A program made the translations under genes and the position numbers. 13,046 nucleotides of DNA, taken from assembly GCA_903928045.1 (NCBI GenBank), contig CAIYPH010000110.1:1-13046 (forward strand), given 5' to 3'. Positions 6,880-13,046 of the stretch are shown piece by piece. This DNA is from an uncultured Rhodospirillales bacterium. Its GTDB lineage: Bacteria; Pseudomonadota; Alphaproteobacteria; Acetobacterales; Acetobacteraceae. The first letter of the stretch is position 1. The number at the start of each line of letters is the position of its first letter. The notes under the pieces are model-generated. The model was not told where the DNA came from. It ran no database searches and saw nothing but the letters and a program-made list of their open reading frames with translations.

Positions 6880-7862
6880 GCCCCAGCCTCCGCCAGTAGC
6901 CGCTCGCCGGCATGGCATGCGGTTTCATGGGCGGGCGCCAATGCGCGCAGCAACGGGCGCTCCGACCCGCAGCGCGGCTCGGCCAGCGTGCAGCGCGGCG
7001 CAAAAGCGCAGCCCGGCACCGGCTTGTCGATCCGCGGCGGTTGCCCGGGAATTGGGATGAGCTGCGCCCGCGCCGCCCCTTCGCCCGGCATGGATTGTAG
7101 CAGCGCCCGCGTATAGGCATGCAGCGGCCGCTCAAACACGTCCACCACCGTCCCCGTTTCGCACAGCCGCCCGGCATACATCACCGCCACCCGGTCGCAG
7201 GTCTCGGCGATCACGCCCAGATCATGCGTCACCAGCACCATGCTCATCCCGAGTTCGGCCACCAGCCGCAGCATCAGCTTCAGGATCTGATCCTGGATCG
7301 TCACATCAAGCGCCGTGGTCGGCTCGTCGGCCAGCAACAACTCCGGATTGGCCGACAGCGCGATGGCGATCATCGCGCGCTGGCGCATGCCGCCGGAGAA
7401 CTCATGCGGATACTGGTCGAGCCGGGTCCCCGCCGAGGCGATACCCACCAGCCCCAGCAACTCCGCCGCCCGCCGCCGCCGCGCCGCGCGATCGAGCGTG
7501 GTGTGGGCGACCAGCACCTCGTCGATCTGCTGCCCGATCGGCAGCACTGGGTTCAGCGCCGACATCGGCTCCTGGAAAATCGCCGCGATCTTGCCGCCGC
7601 GCACCCGGCGCAGCGTCTCGGCATCCATGGCGAACAAATCCTGCCCCTGCCACGTCGCCTGCCCGCTCACCGTCGCGTTGGCATGCAGCAGCCGCGGGAT
7701 CGCCCGCAGCGTCACCGACTTGCCCGACCCCGACTCCCCGACAATCCCCAGCACCTCGCCCCGCCCGACCGAGAAGCTCACCCCATCCACCGCATGCACC
7801 GCCCCGCGTGGCGTCGCGAACGTCACCTTGAGGTCGCTGATCTCGAGCAAAGGGGCGCTCAC
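6876..7862 (-). CDS. Dpp/Opp-type ABC importer, ATP-binding subunit (DppD/OppD-like)
   Basis: This is the partner ATPase of the importer, working at the inner face of the membrane. In the 328-residue product Walker A is GESGSGKS at 42-49, the Q-loop is Gln97 in FQEPMSALNP, the signature SGGMRQR is at 156-162, Walker B LLLADEP at 175-181 and the H-loop His213. FQEPMSALNP and SGGMRQR are typical of the D subunit. The C-terminal segment HAYTRALLQSMP at 248-259 has Ala where most relatives have Pro. Cys285, Cys291, Cys298 and Cys316 form the usual four-cysteine cluster. I chose the GTG at 7862: it overlaps the upstream permease stop in a GTGA and starts the protein just before the conserved LLEISDLKV strand. 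The longer open frame up to 8006 is a shadow of the permease gene. No strong ribosome-binding site is visible before this GTG, consistent with translational coupling. Confidence 0.93.
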   Translation of the reverse strand: MSAPLLEISDLKVTFATPRGAVHAVDGVSFSVGRGEVLGIVGESGSGKSVTLRAIPRLLHANATVSGQATWQGQDLFAMDAETLRRVRGGKIAAIFQEPMSALNPVLPIGQQIDEVLVAHTTLDRAARRRRAAELLGLVGIASAGTRLDQYPHEFSGGMRQRAMIAIALSANPELLLADEPTTALDVTIQDQILKLMLRLVAELGMSMVLVTHDLGVIAETCDRVAVMYAGRLCETGTVVDVFERPLHAYTRALLQSMPGEGAARAQLIPIPGQPPRIDKPVPGCAFAPRCTLAEPRCGSERPLLRALAPAHETACHAGERLLAEAGA

Positions 7863-8665
7863 CGCTTGACGTCCATCAATTCGGCCAGCCCGTCGCCGGT
7901 GAGCGAGAAGCCCAACCCGGCCAACACGATCACCCCGCCCGGAAACAACGCGATCCACGGCGCCTGGTCGAAGAAGTTCTTGCCGTCGGCAATCAACACC
8001 CCCCACTCCGCCTCCGGCGGCTGCGCGCCGAGCCCGAGATAGCCGAGCGACGAGCCAAGCAGGATCACCAGCGCCATGTCCGACACCAGATACACCAGCA
8101 CCGGACGGATTGCGTTCGGCAGGATATGGCGGAACAGGATGCGCGGCGTCGAATAGCCGAGCACCCGCGCGGCGGCGACATATTCGCCGGATTTCTGCAC
8201 CAGCACCTCGGCGTGCATCAATCGCGCATAGGCCACCCAGCCGACAATTGTGATTGCGATATACATATTCACCAGCCCCGGTCCAAGGATCGCCACAATG
8301 GCGATCACCAGCACCAGGAACGGAAACGTCACCACCAGATCGACCAGTCGGCCAAAAATCATGTCGGCCAGACCGCCATACCAGCCGACGAACAACCCGA
8401 TCAGCACCCCAAGTGCGCAGGGGAACAACGTGGCGAACAGCGCGATCTGCAGGTCGATCCGCGCCGCGCTGATCGTGCGCGATAGCATATCCCGCCCGAA
8501 CTGGTCCGTCCCGAACGGATGCGCGGCCGTCGGCGGCGCCAGCAGCGCGCCGAAATCGAACCCCAGCGGGTCATACGGCGCCAGCACATTTGGCATGATC
8601 GCGCAAATCACCACCGCGCCCAGCAACACGATGCCGCCGATCAGCGGCCCCGACAGCCGCCTCAC
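7859..8665 (-). CDS. Dpp/Opp-type ABC importer, permease subunit (DppC/OppC-like)
   Basis: This inner-membrane permease pairs with the DppB-like subunit to form the channel. The 268-residue product opens with one membrane helix at about 8-28. The DppC-typical periplasmic motif HPFGTDQFGRDMLSR follows at 49-63, then further hydrophobic segments at about 75-97, 108-127, 130-147, 188-208 and 236-256. The cytoplasmic EAA loop, GEYVAAARVLGYSTPRILFR at about 160-179 followed by HILPNAI, is the contact with the ATPases. The start is the GTG at 8665, whose GTGA overlaps the DppB-like stop by 4 bases; the frame upstream of it is a shadow of that gene and has no membrane or DppC character. It is in turn linked to the D-type ATPase gene by a second GTGA overlap. 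Family is sure; transported compound is not. Confidence 0.92.
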   Translation of the reverse strand: MRRLSGPLIGGIVLLGAVVICAIMPNVLAPYDPLGFDFGALLAPPTAAHPFGTDQFGRDMLSRTISAARIDLQIALFATLFPCALGVLIGLFVGWYGGLADMIFGRLVDLVVTFPFLVLVIAIVAILGPGLVNMYIAITIVGWVAYARLMHAEVLVQKSGEYVAAARVLGYSTPRILFRHILPNAIRPVLVYLVSDMALVILLGSSLGYLGLGAQPPEAEWGVLIADGKNFFDQAPWIALFPGGVIVLAGLGFSLTGDGLAELMDVKR

Positions 8666-9600
8666 CGGCTCACCCGCGGGTCGAGCCACATCTGCACGAT
8701 ATCGGTCACCAAAAACGCCAGCGACACCAACAACGCGAGAACCAGCGTCAACGCCTGGATCACCGGATAATCGCGGCTGAAAATCGAATCCACCATCAAC
8801 CGCCCAACGCCCGGCACCGCGAACACGCTCTCCGTCACCACCGCGCCGCCCAGCAGCGAGCCGATATGCAGCCCCACCAGCGTCACGGTCGCGATCAGCG
8901 CGTTGCGCAGCACGTGCCGGAACAGCACCAGCCGCGCCGCGATCCCCTTGGCCCGCGCGAAATCCACATACTCCGCGTTCAACACAGCAAGGATCGAGGC
9001 GCGCAAATTGCGCATCACCACCGCCGAGAACGAAAACGCCAGCGCCACCGCCGGCAGGAACAAGTGGTACAGCTTCTCCCCAAAGGTATCGCCATACCCC
9101 CCCACCGGGAACCACCGCAGCCCCGCCGCGAACACCGTCAGCAGCAACAGCCCGACATAGAACACCGGCGAGGACAGCCCGAGCTGGAACACCCAGCGGA
9201 TCAGCAAATCCGGCCATCGATTGGCGTTCAAAGCCGCCACGAACGCCAGCGGCACCGCCATCCCCAGCGCGATGATGATCGCCATCAGCGTCAACATCCC
9301 CGTCACCGGCAGCCGATCGGCGATCAGCGTCGTCACCTTGATCCGCAGCGCCAGCGAATCCCCGAGGTCCCCCTCCAGGATCGCACGAAAATACTGCAAC
9401 AGCTGCACCGGGATCGAGCGGTCGAGCCCGAGCTGCGCCGTCAACCGCGCCACCGCCTCATCGGTGCCGCGATCGCCCAGCAGCGCCTCCACCACATTCC
9501 CCGGCAGCAGCCGCGCCAGCACGAACACCGCCAGCCCGATCAGGATGAAGGTCGGGATGATCTGCAACAGCCGCGAGACCAGCCAGGTCCCGCGGTTCAT
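8662..9600 (-). CDS. Dpp/Opp-type ABC importer, permease subunit (DppB/OppB-like)
   Basis: This is the first permease of the importer, an inner-membrane protein of 312 residues, the normal family length. Hydrophobic segments lie at about 9-31, 99-122, 134-160, 178-197, 238-258 and 282-303. QLGLDRSIPVQLLQYF at 56-71 and GDLGDSL near 77-83 are DppB-type periplasmic motifs; the EAA loop is AEYVDFARAKGIAARLVLFR at 209-228, followed by HVLRNAL. TESVFAVPGVGRLMVDSI at about 256-273 is also characteristic. The ATG at 9600 is the farthest upstream start in the frame, with a G-rich stretch (GGGGGTGGGG on the minus strand) just before it. A 111-base gap separates it from the binding-protein gene, the only sizeable gap within the importer cluster, while downstream it overlaps the DppC-like gene by 4 bases. 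Confidence 0.93.
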   Translation of the reverse strand: MNRGTWLVSRLLQIIPTFILIGLAVFVLARLLPGNVVEALLGDRGTDEAVARLTAQLGLDRSIPVQLLQYFRAILEGDLGDSLALRIKVTTLIADRLPVTGMLTLMAIIIALGMAVPLAFVAALNANRWPDLLIRWVFQLGLSSPVFYVGLLLLTVFAAGLRWFPVGGYGDTFGEKLYHLFLPAVALAFSFSAVVMRNLRASILAVLNAEYVDFARAKGIAARLVLFRHVLRNALIATVTLVGLHIGSLLGGAVVTESVFAVPGVGRLMVDSIFSRDYPVIQALTLVLALLVSLAFLVTDIVQMWLDPRVSR

Positions 9601-9711
9601 TGCCCCACCCCCCGGCCCGCGAGCCGACGCACAGCCCTCAGGCCGCGCGCCACCTCACGGCCGGCGCCATGTCCGGTCACGTCGTCCATCACGGCAAACC
9701 CCGGCGAGCGG
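9601..9711 (-). other. Gap between binding-protein gene and permease genes
   Basis: This 111-base gap shows no gene. GGCCG (9641-9645) can pair with CGGCC (9658-9662), and GCGCC (9647-9651) with GGCGC (9663-9667), so the transcript could fold, but there is no T run on the minus strand. A partly folded gap after the binding-protein gene often lets that protein be made in excess over the membrane parts; this role is inference. Confidence 0.3.
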
Positions 9712-11328
9712 CTACGCCTTGTCGACGTAGGCACCCTCGAAGAAGTTGTTGCCCAGCGGAATCTGCACGAAGCCCTTCACGTTCTTGCGCCAGCACACCG
9801 GATACGGCGTCTCGTACAGGAACAGGATCGGCGCCTCGTCGATGTAGATCGCCTGCAGCTCCTTATACAGCCCGCGCCGCTTCGCCACGTCGATCTCGGC
9901 CTGGCTCTGCATGAACAGCTCGTTCACCCGCTCGCTCTTCCAGCCCGAATGCAGGTTGTTCACCGTCGGCGAGTAGGCGAAATACGACGCGATTTCCGAC
10001 GGATCGGCGATGTCGTCGGTCCAGCCGCCGCGGTTCATCTGGAAGTCCTCGCCACGGTAGCGCGCGGTCTTGGACGGGTTGTCGAGCTGCTCCAGCGTCA
10101 GCTTCACGCCCACCTGCCCCAGCATCTGCTGGATCGCGGTCAGGTCGTTGGTCTGGTTCTGGTTACCGGCCAGGATCATGCACTTGGCCTCGAAACCACC
10201 GGCAAACCCCGCCTCGGCGAGCAGCGCCTTCGCCTTCGCCATATCATACTTGTAGACCGGCCCACCCAGGCTGTTCAGCGGCGTCACCGACGACATAAAC
10301 GACTGCAACGGCTTGCCCAGCCCCTGCGTGGTGATGGCGATGATCGCGTCCTTGTTCAACGCATAGTTCAGCGCCTGGCGAACCTTCTTGTTCGCCAGCG
10401 GGTTCTTCGTCCCGTCCTTCAGCGTCTCCTTGCACATCAGCACGACGTAGGAGATCGCGGTCGACGGCCACAGCTCCATCCGCAGGTTCGGATCGGCCTG
10501 CATCTCCTTCACGCGCGAGAAGGGGATGAACTCCGAGCCATGCACTTCGCCGGCCTTCAGCTTCAGCATCCGCGTCGCATCGTCGGGGATGATCTGGAAC
10601 TCAACCTCGTCCAGGTACGGCAGCGCCACGCCGTCCTTGTCCTTGCCCCAGTAGTTCGGGTTCCGCTTGAACGTCATCTTCTGCCCGCGCGTCCACGCCG
10701 TCATCATGAACGGCCCGGTGCCCAGCGGATGCTCGGCAAACGCCTTCGCCTTGGCATGGTCATCGGCGCCCGCGGTCGCCTCATACTTCGCCTTGGGCAG
10801 AATGCCGGTGTTGAACATCGCCAGCGCCGGCAGCAGCGTCGGGTCCGGCCGCTTCAGCTTCACCACGATGATGTCCGACGACGCGATCTCGACACTGTCG
10901 ATCGAGCCCAGCATCTCGTTCCACGCCCCATTCTTCGGGTTGCGCGCACGATCGAGCGAGAACTTCACGTCCTCCGCCGTCAGCGCCGCGCCGTCGGAGA
11001 ACTTCACCCCCGGCCGCAGCGTCAGCGACAGCGTCTTGCCACCGTCCGAATACGCCCACTTGGTCGCCAGCCCGGCCATCACATCCAGCCCATCGGCCGT
11101 CGGGAACAGCAGCGTCTCATAAATCGAGGAGGCCACCCAGATATCGACGTTGGCGTCCGTCCACACCGGGTCCAGCTCGAGGCTGTCAGCGTAGCGGGCA
11201 TAAATCATCTTGCCCCCCCGCACCGGCGCCGCCTGCGCTTCGCCGCCGAGATTCAGCGTCGCCAGGCTGGTGAACCCCGCAGTCGCCGCCAGCATCCGCC
11301 GGCGCGTCAGCAACAGACTGTCCTTCAT
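9712..11328 (-). CDS. ABC importer substrate-binding protein, family 5 (peptide/nickel/opine type), Tat-exported
   Basis: This periplasmic protein captures the solute and hands it to the permease pair. The 538-residue product is the usual family 5 length. Its N-terminus carries TRRRMLAA at 8-15, a twin-arginine (Tat) type motif, then a weakly hydrophobic stretch and AQA-A near 31-34 as the likely cut site. Family 5 landmarks include LRPGVKFSDG (104-113) with LTAEDVKFSLDRA right after it, then HPLGTGPF, KRNPNYWG, VRQALNYALNKDAI and the late VNELFMQSQ. The start is the ATG at 11328, with GGGGGC a few bases upstream; an in-frame ATG at 11340 is less likely. A sigma-54-type promoter match lies directly upstream. 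Family 5 proteins bind peptides, nickel chelates, opines, sugars or drugs, and I cannot tell which; two cysteines at the CMIL and YPVCWR sites do not settle it. Confidence 0.92.
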   Translation of the reverse strand: MKDSLLLTRRRMLAATAGFTSLATLNLGGEAQAAPVRGGKMIYARYADSLELDPVWTDANVDIWVASSIYETLLFPTADGLDVMAGLATKWAYSDGGKTLSLTLRPGVKFSDGAALTAEDVKFSLDRARNPKNGAWNEMLGSIDSVEIASSDIIVVKLKRPDPTLLPALAMFNTGILPKAKYEATAGADDHAKAKAFAEHPLGTGPFMMTAWTRGQKMTFKRNPNYWGKDKDGVALPYLDEVEFQIIPDDATRMLKLKAGEVHGSEFIPFSRVKEMQADPNLRMELWPSTAISYVVLMCKETLKDGTKNPLANKKVRQALNYALNKDAIIAITTQGLGKPLQSFMSSVTPLNSLGGPVYKYDMAKAKALLAEAGFAGGFEAKCMILAGNQNQTNDLTAIQQMLGQVGVKLTLEQLDNPSKTARYRGEDFQMNRGGWTDDIADPSEIASYFAYSPTVNNLHSGWKSERVNELFMQSQAEIDVAKRRGLYKELQAIYIDEAPILFLYETPYPVCWRKNVKGFVQIPLGNNFFEGAYVDKA

Positions 11329-11352
11329 GCAAGCCCCCATCCTGTGTTGTTT

Positions 11353-11369
11353 GGCAATCGTCGCGCCAG
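11353..11369 (-). promoter_or_regulatory. Sigma-54 (-24/-12) promoter match before the binding-protein gene
   Basis: Read on the minus strand, CTGGCGCGACGATTGCC matches the RpoN pattern YTGGCACGRNNNTTGCW at all but two defined positions, with the required GG-N10-GC spacing (GG at 11367-11366, GC at 11355-11354). Transcription would begin near 11342, giving a 14-base leader before the ATG at 11328. It lies in the short gap after pyk, in the right orientation. No activator gene is in the window, and no enhancer or IHF site is evident. Confidence 0.6.
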
Positions 11370-11411
11370 CGTCCACCGCCGCCGCGCCGATGTCAACGCG
11401 GTTGCTGCATT

Positions 11412-12845
11412 CTATTTCACCTGCGCCACCCGCAGCGCATTCGTCGTCCCCGGCTGCCCGAACGGCACCCCTGCGATCACCACGATCTCCGTGCCATGCG
11501 GGCTCAACCCCTCGGACACCGCCATCCGGCTCGCCCGCGCCACCGTCTCCGTCATCGTGTGCGTGTCGGGCGACACCACCGCATGCACCCCCCACACCAC
11601 CGCCAGCCGCCGCGCCGTGGAAATCGCCGGCGTCAGGCTCAAAATCGGCGCCTCCGGCCGCTCCCGCGCCGCCCGCAGCGTCGTCGAGCCCGAGGCCGTG
11701 AAGGCGCAAATCGCCGAGGCCCCGATCGTATGCGCCACCTGCCGCGCCGCCGCCGCGATGGCATCCGCGGTCGAATGCTCCGGCTCCGGCCGCGCCGCGT
11801 CGATATTCCTCCGCCAGCCCTCGTCCTGCTCCACCCGGGCGATGATGCGGTCCATGATATTCACCGCCTCATACGGATACTGCCCCGCCGCCGTCTCCGC
11901 CGACAGCATCACCGCATCCGCCCCATCAAACACCGCGGTCGCCACGTCGCTCGCCTCGGCTCGCGTCGGCGAGGGCGAACTGATCATGCTCTCCAGCATC
12001 TGCGTCGCCACCACCACCGGCTTGCCGTGCTGCCGCGCCGCCCGCACAATCCGCTTCTGCGCCAACGGCACCTCCTCCGGCGGCAACTCCACCCCGAGAT
12101 CCCCGCGCGCCACCATCACGCAATCCGACAGCCGGATGATCTCCTCCAAATTGTCCAGCGCCTGCGGCTTCTCCATCTTGGTCATGATCCACGCCCGCCC
12201 CGCCGCGATGTCGCGCGCCTCCGCCACATCCTCCGGCCGCTGCACGAACGACAGCCCGATGTAATCCGCCCCATGCTCCAGCGCGAACGCCAGATCCTCG
12301 CGGTCCTTCACCGTCAGCGCCGGGATCGGCAGCACCATGTCCGGCACATTCACCCCCGTGCGATCCGACAGCGCGCCCCCCACCACCACCTCGGTCTCCA
12401 AATGGTCCGGCCGCACCCGCGTCACCCGCAGCCGCAACTTCCCATCATCCAGCAGCAAATTCGTCCCAATCCCCGCCGCCGCGATAATCTCCGGATGCGG
12501 CAACTGAACCCGCCTGACATCCCCCGGGATCGCACTCAAATCCAGCCGGAACGCCTGCCCCGTCTGCAACTGAACCCGCCCCGCCTGGAATCGCCCCACC
12601 CGCAGCTTCGGCCCCTGCACATCCGCCAAAATCCCGATCGGCCGATCGAACTTCTTCTCCAAATCCCGGATCATCGCAAACCGCGCCGCATGATCCTCAT
12701 GGCTCCCATGACTGAAATTCAACCGGAACACGTCCGCCCCGGCCTGAAACAACCTCGCCAAAACCTCCACCGACGAACTCGCCGGCCCCAACGTCGCTAT
12801 GATCTTCGTCCGCCGCCGCCGCCGAATGCGCACGCGATTGCTCAT
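11412..12845 (-). CDS. pyk: Pyruvate kinase
   Basis: Pyruvate kinase makes ATP and pyruvate from phosphoenolpyruvate and ADP, the last step of glycolysis or the Entner-Doudoroff route. The 477-residue product has the full family order: TKIIATLGPAS at 13-23, FRLNFSHG at 40-47, DVQGPKLR at 75-82, the B-domain at about 85-170, the active-site segment IMTKMEKPQAL at 220-230 with Lys223 and Glu225, ARGDLGVELP at 246-255, ATQMLESMI at 280-288 and PTRAEASDVATAVFDGAD at 293-310, then the C-terminal regulatory domain at about 350-477. Lys80 occupies the place of Glu117 of rabbit muscle enzyme, a change linked to potassium independence. The ATG at 12845 has AGGAG 6 bases upstream. The N-terminus is very arginine-rich (8-12). 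It is followed by the importer genes after 83 bases, but a separate promoter there suggests independent control. Confidence 0.96.
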   Translation of the reverse strand: MSNRVRIRRRRRTKIIATLGPASSSVEVLARLFQAGADVFRLNFSHGSHEDHAARFAMIRDLEKKFDRPIGILADVQGPKLRVGRFQAGRVQLQTGQAFRLDLSAIPGDVRRVQLPHPEIIAAAGIGTNLLLDDGKLRLRVTRVRPDHLETEVVVGGALSDRTGVNVPDMVLPIPALTVKDREDLAFALEHGADYIGLSFVQRPEDVAEARDIAAGRAWIMTKMEKPQALDNLEEIIRLSDCVMVARGDLGVELPPEEVPLAQKRIVRAARQHGKPVVVATQMLESMISSPSPTRAEASDVATAVFDGADAVMLSAETAAGQYPYEAVNIMDRIIARVEQDEGWRRNIDAARPEPEHSTADAIAAAARQVAHTIGASAICAFTASGSTTLRAARERPEAPILSLTPAISTARRLAVVWGVHAVVSPDTHTMTETVARASRMAVSEGLSPHGTEIVVIAGVPFGQPGTTNALRVAQVK

Positions 12846-12880
12846 GGGGTGCTCCTGGGTGTGAGGGTAGGAAAGGAAGG

Positions 12881-13046
12881 CCAGGGGCTCTGCCCCTGGA
12901 CCCCGCTAAGGGCAGTGGCGCTTAGAACCCTTCGTTTAAGAGGGTTTGGAGGGAGGGAGGGGGCCAACTCCGTGGTTGCAACCATCCCGTCGGCCCCCTC
13001 CCTCCCTCCAAACCATTCCCTTAAGTGATGGGGGTCTGGGGCCTCA
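12881..13046. repeat. Compound palindromic intergenic element upstream of pyk
   Basis: This stretch has no gene. CCAGGGGC and GCCCCTGG (12881-12899) form an 8-base-pair hairpin with loop TCT. AACCCT (12926-12931) pairs with AGGGTT (12941-12946). The main structure is a perfect 23-base inverted repeat, 12943-12965 with 12992-13014, around a 26-base loop that itself contains the 12-base palindrome TGGTTGCAACCA (12973-12984). Beyond the perfect arms the symmetry continues imperfectly to GGGGTCTGGGGC at 13031-13042, which mirrors GCCCCTGGACCCC at 12892-12904; the left side carries extra bases. The window ends inside the element. It looks like a dispersed repeat, of a style I associate with Rhodospirillales genomes. 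Confidence 0.75.

Noticed and set aside
4913..7116. Two long plus-strand frames (4913-6124 and 6004-7116) opposite the dehydrogenase and ATPase genes
   Set aside because: Arg/His/Gln-rich antisense images of genes with intact Walker and short-chain-dehydrogenase motifs.
8666..9217. Longer start for the DppC-like permease, giving 452 residues
   Set aside because: The extra N-terminus lies wholly within the DppB-like gene, is Gly/Arg/Ala-rich without membrane character, and the GTG at 8665 forms a standard 4-base overlap and gives the normal family length.
11391..11396. Perfect TTGACA -35 box on the minus strand between pyk and the binding-protein gene
   Set aside because: At 17 or 18 bases downstream there is only GACGCT or similar, a poor -10 box; the sigma-54 match nearby explains the region better.
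8866..12264. 1132-residue plus-strand open frame opposite the permease, binding-protein and pyk genes
   Set aside because: It is rich in Arg, His, Gln and Pro with no recognisable domain, and is the antisense image of genes with clear families; long antisense frames are expected with strong third-position GC bias.
11496..13028. 510-residue plus-strand open frame opposite pyk
   Set aside because: Extremely Arg/His/Pro-rich, no motifs, and it runs through the palindromic element; a shadow of pyk.

Overview
The window is GC-rich throughout, with dense genes, many GTG starts and long antisense open frames of the kind GC-rich codon bias creates. The protein types (an alphaproteobacterial-style CheZ, SpeD-SpeE, a Dpp/Opp transporter and a YdfG-like dehydrogenase) and the intergenic repeats suggest an alphaproteobacterium. 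Rhodospirillales, perhaps Acetobacteraceae, is my best guess; it rests on recognising the style of the repeats and proteins, not on a search. I see no rRNA, tRNA, CRISPR array, insertion sequence or phage gene.

Left part, plus strand: the 3' part of cheZ (chemotaxis phosphatase) enters from the left edge. Its stop codon overlaps the start of a 964-residue exported protein with an AMIN-like beta domain, a Pro/Ala-rich linker, a second probable beta region and a long alpha-helical repeat tail. I cannot name this protein; its coupling to cheZ suggests work at the flagellar motor or envelope. After a 147-base gap come speD and speE, the two enzymes that turn S-adenosylmethionine and putrescine into spermidine. 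Between them lies a perfect hairpin followed by a T run, directly in front of the speE ribosome-binding site.

Right part, minus strand, reading leftwards from 12845: pyk (pyruvate kinase), a Tat-exported family 5 substrate-binding protein, two permeases and two ATPases of a Dpp/Opp-type ABC importer, then a YdfG-like short-chain dehydrogenase. The permease and ATPase genes are joined by three consecutive 4-base stop/start overlaps, so they form one translationally coupled unit. The 83-base gap between pyk and the binding-protein gene holds a very good sigma-54 (-24/-12) promoter match in the right orientation, suggesting that the importer is controlled separately from pyk and perhaps by nitrogen status.

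The two halves converge at 5053-5107, where an A/T-rich palindrome probably ends transcription from both sides. The right edge, upstream of pyk, holds a compound inverted-repeat element with a 23-base perfect stem and a G-quadruplex-like G-rich arm. No obviously new defence, mobile or biosynthetic system is present. The points most worth a second look are the cheZ-coupled exported protein, the sigma-54 promoter, the speD-speE attenuator-like hairpin and the two palindromic intergenic elements.
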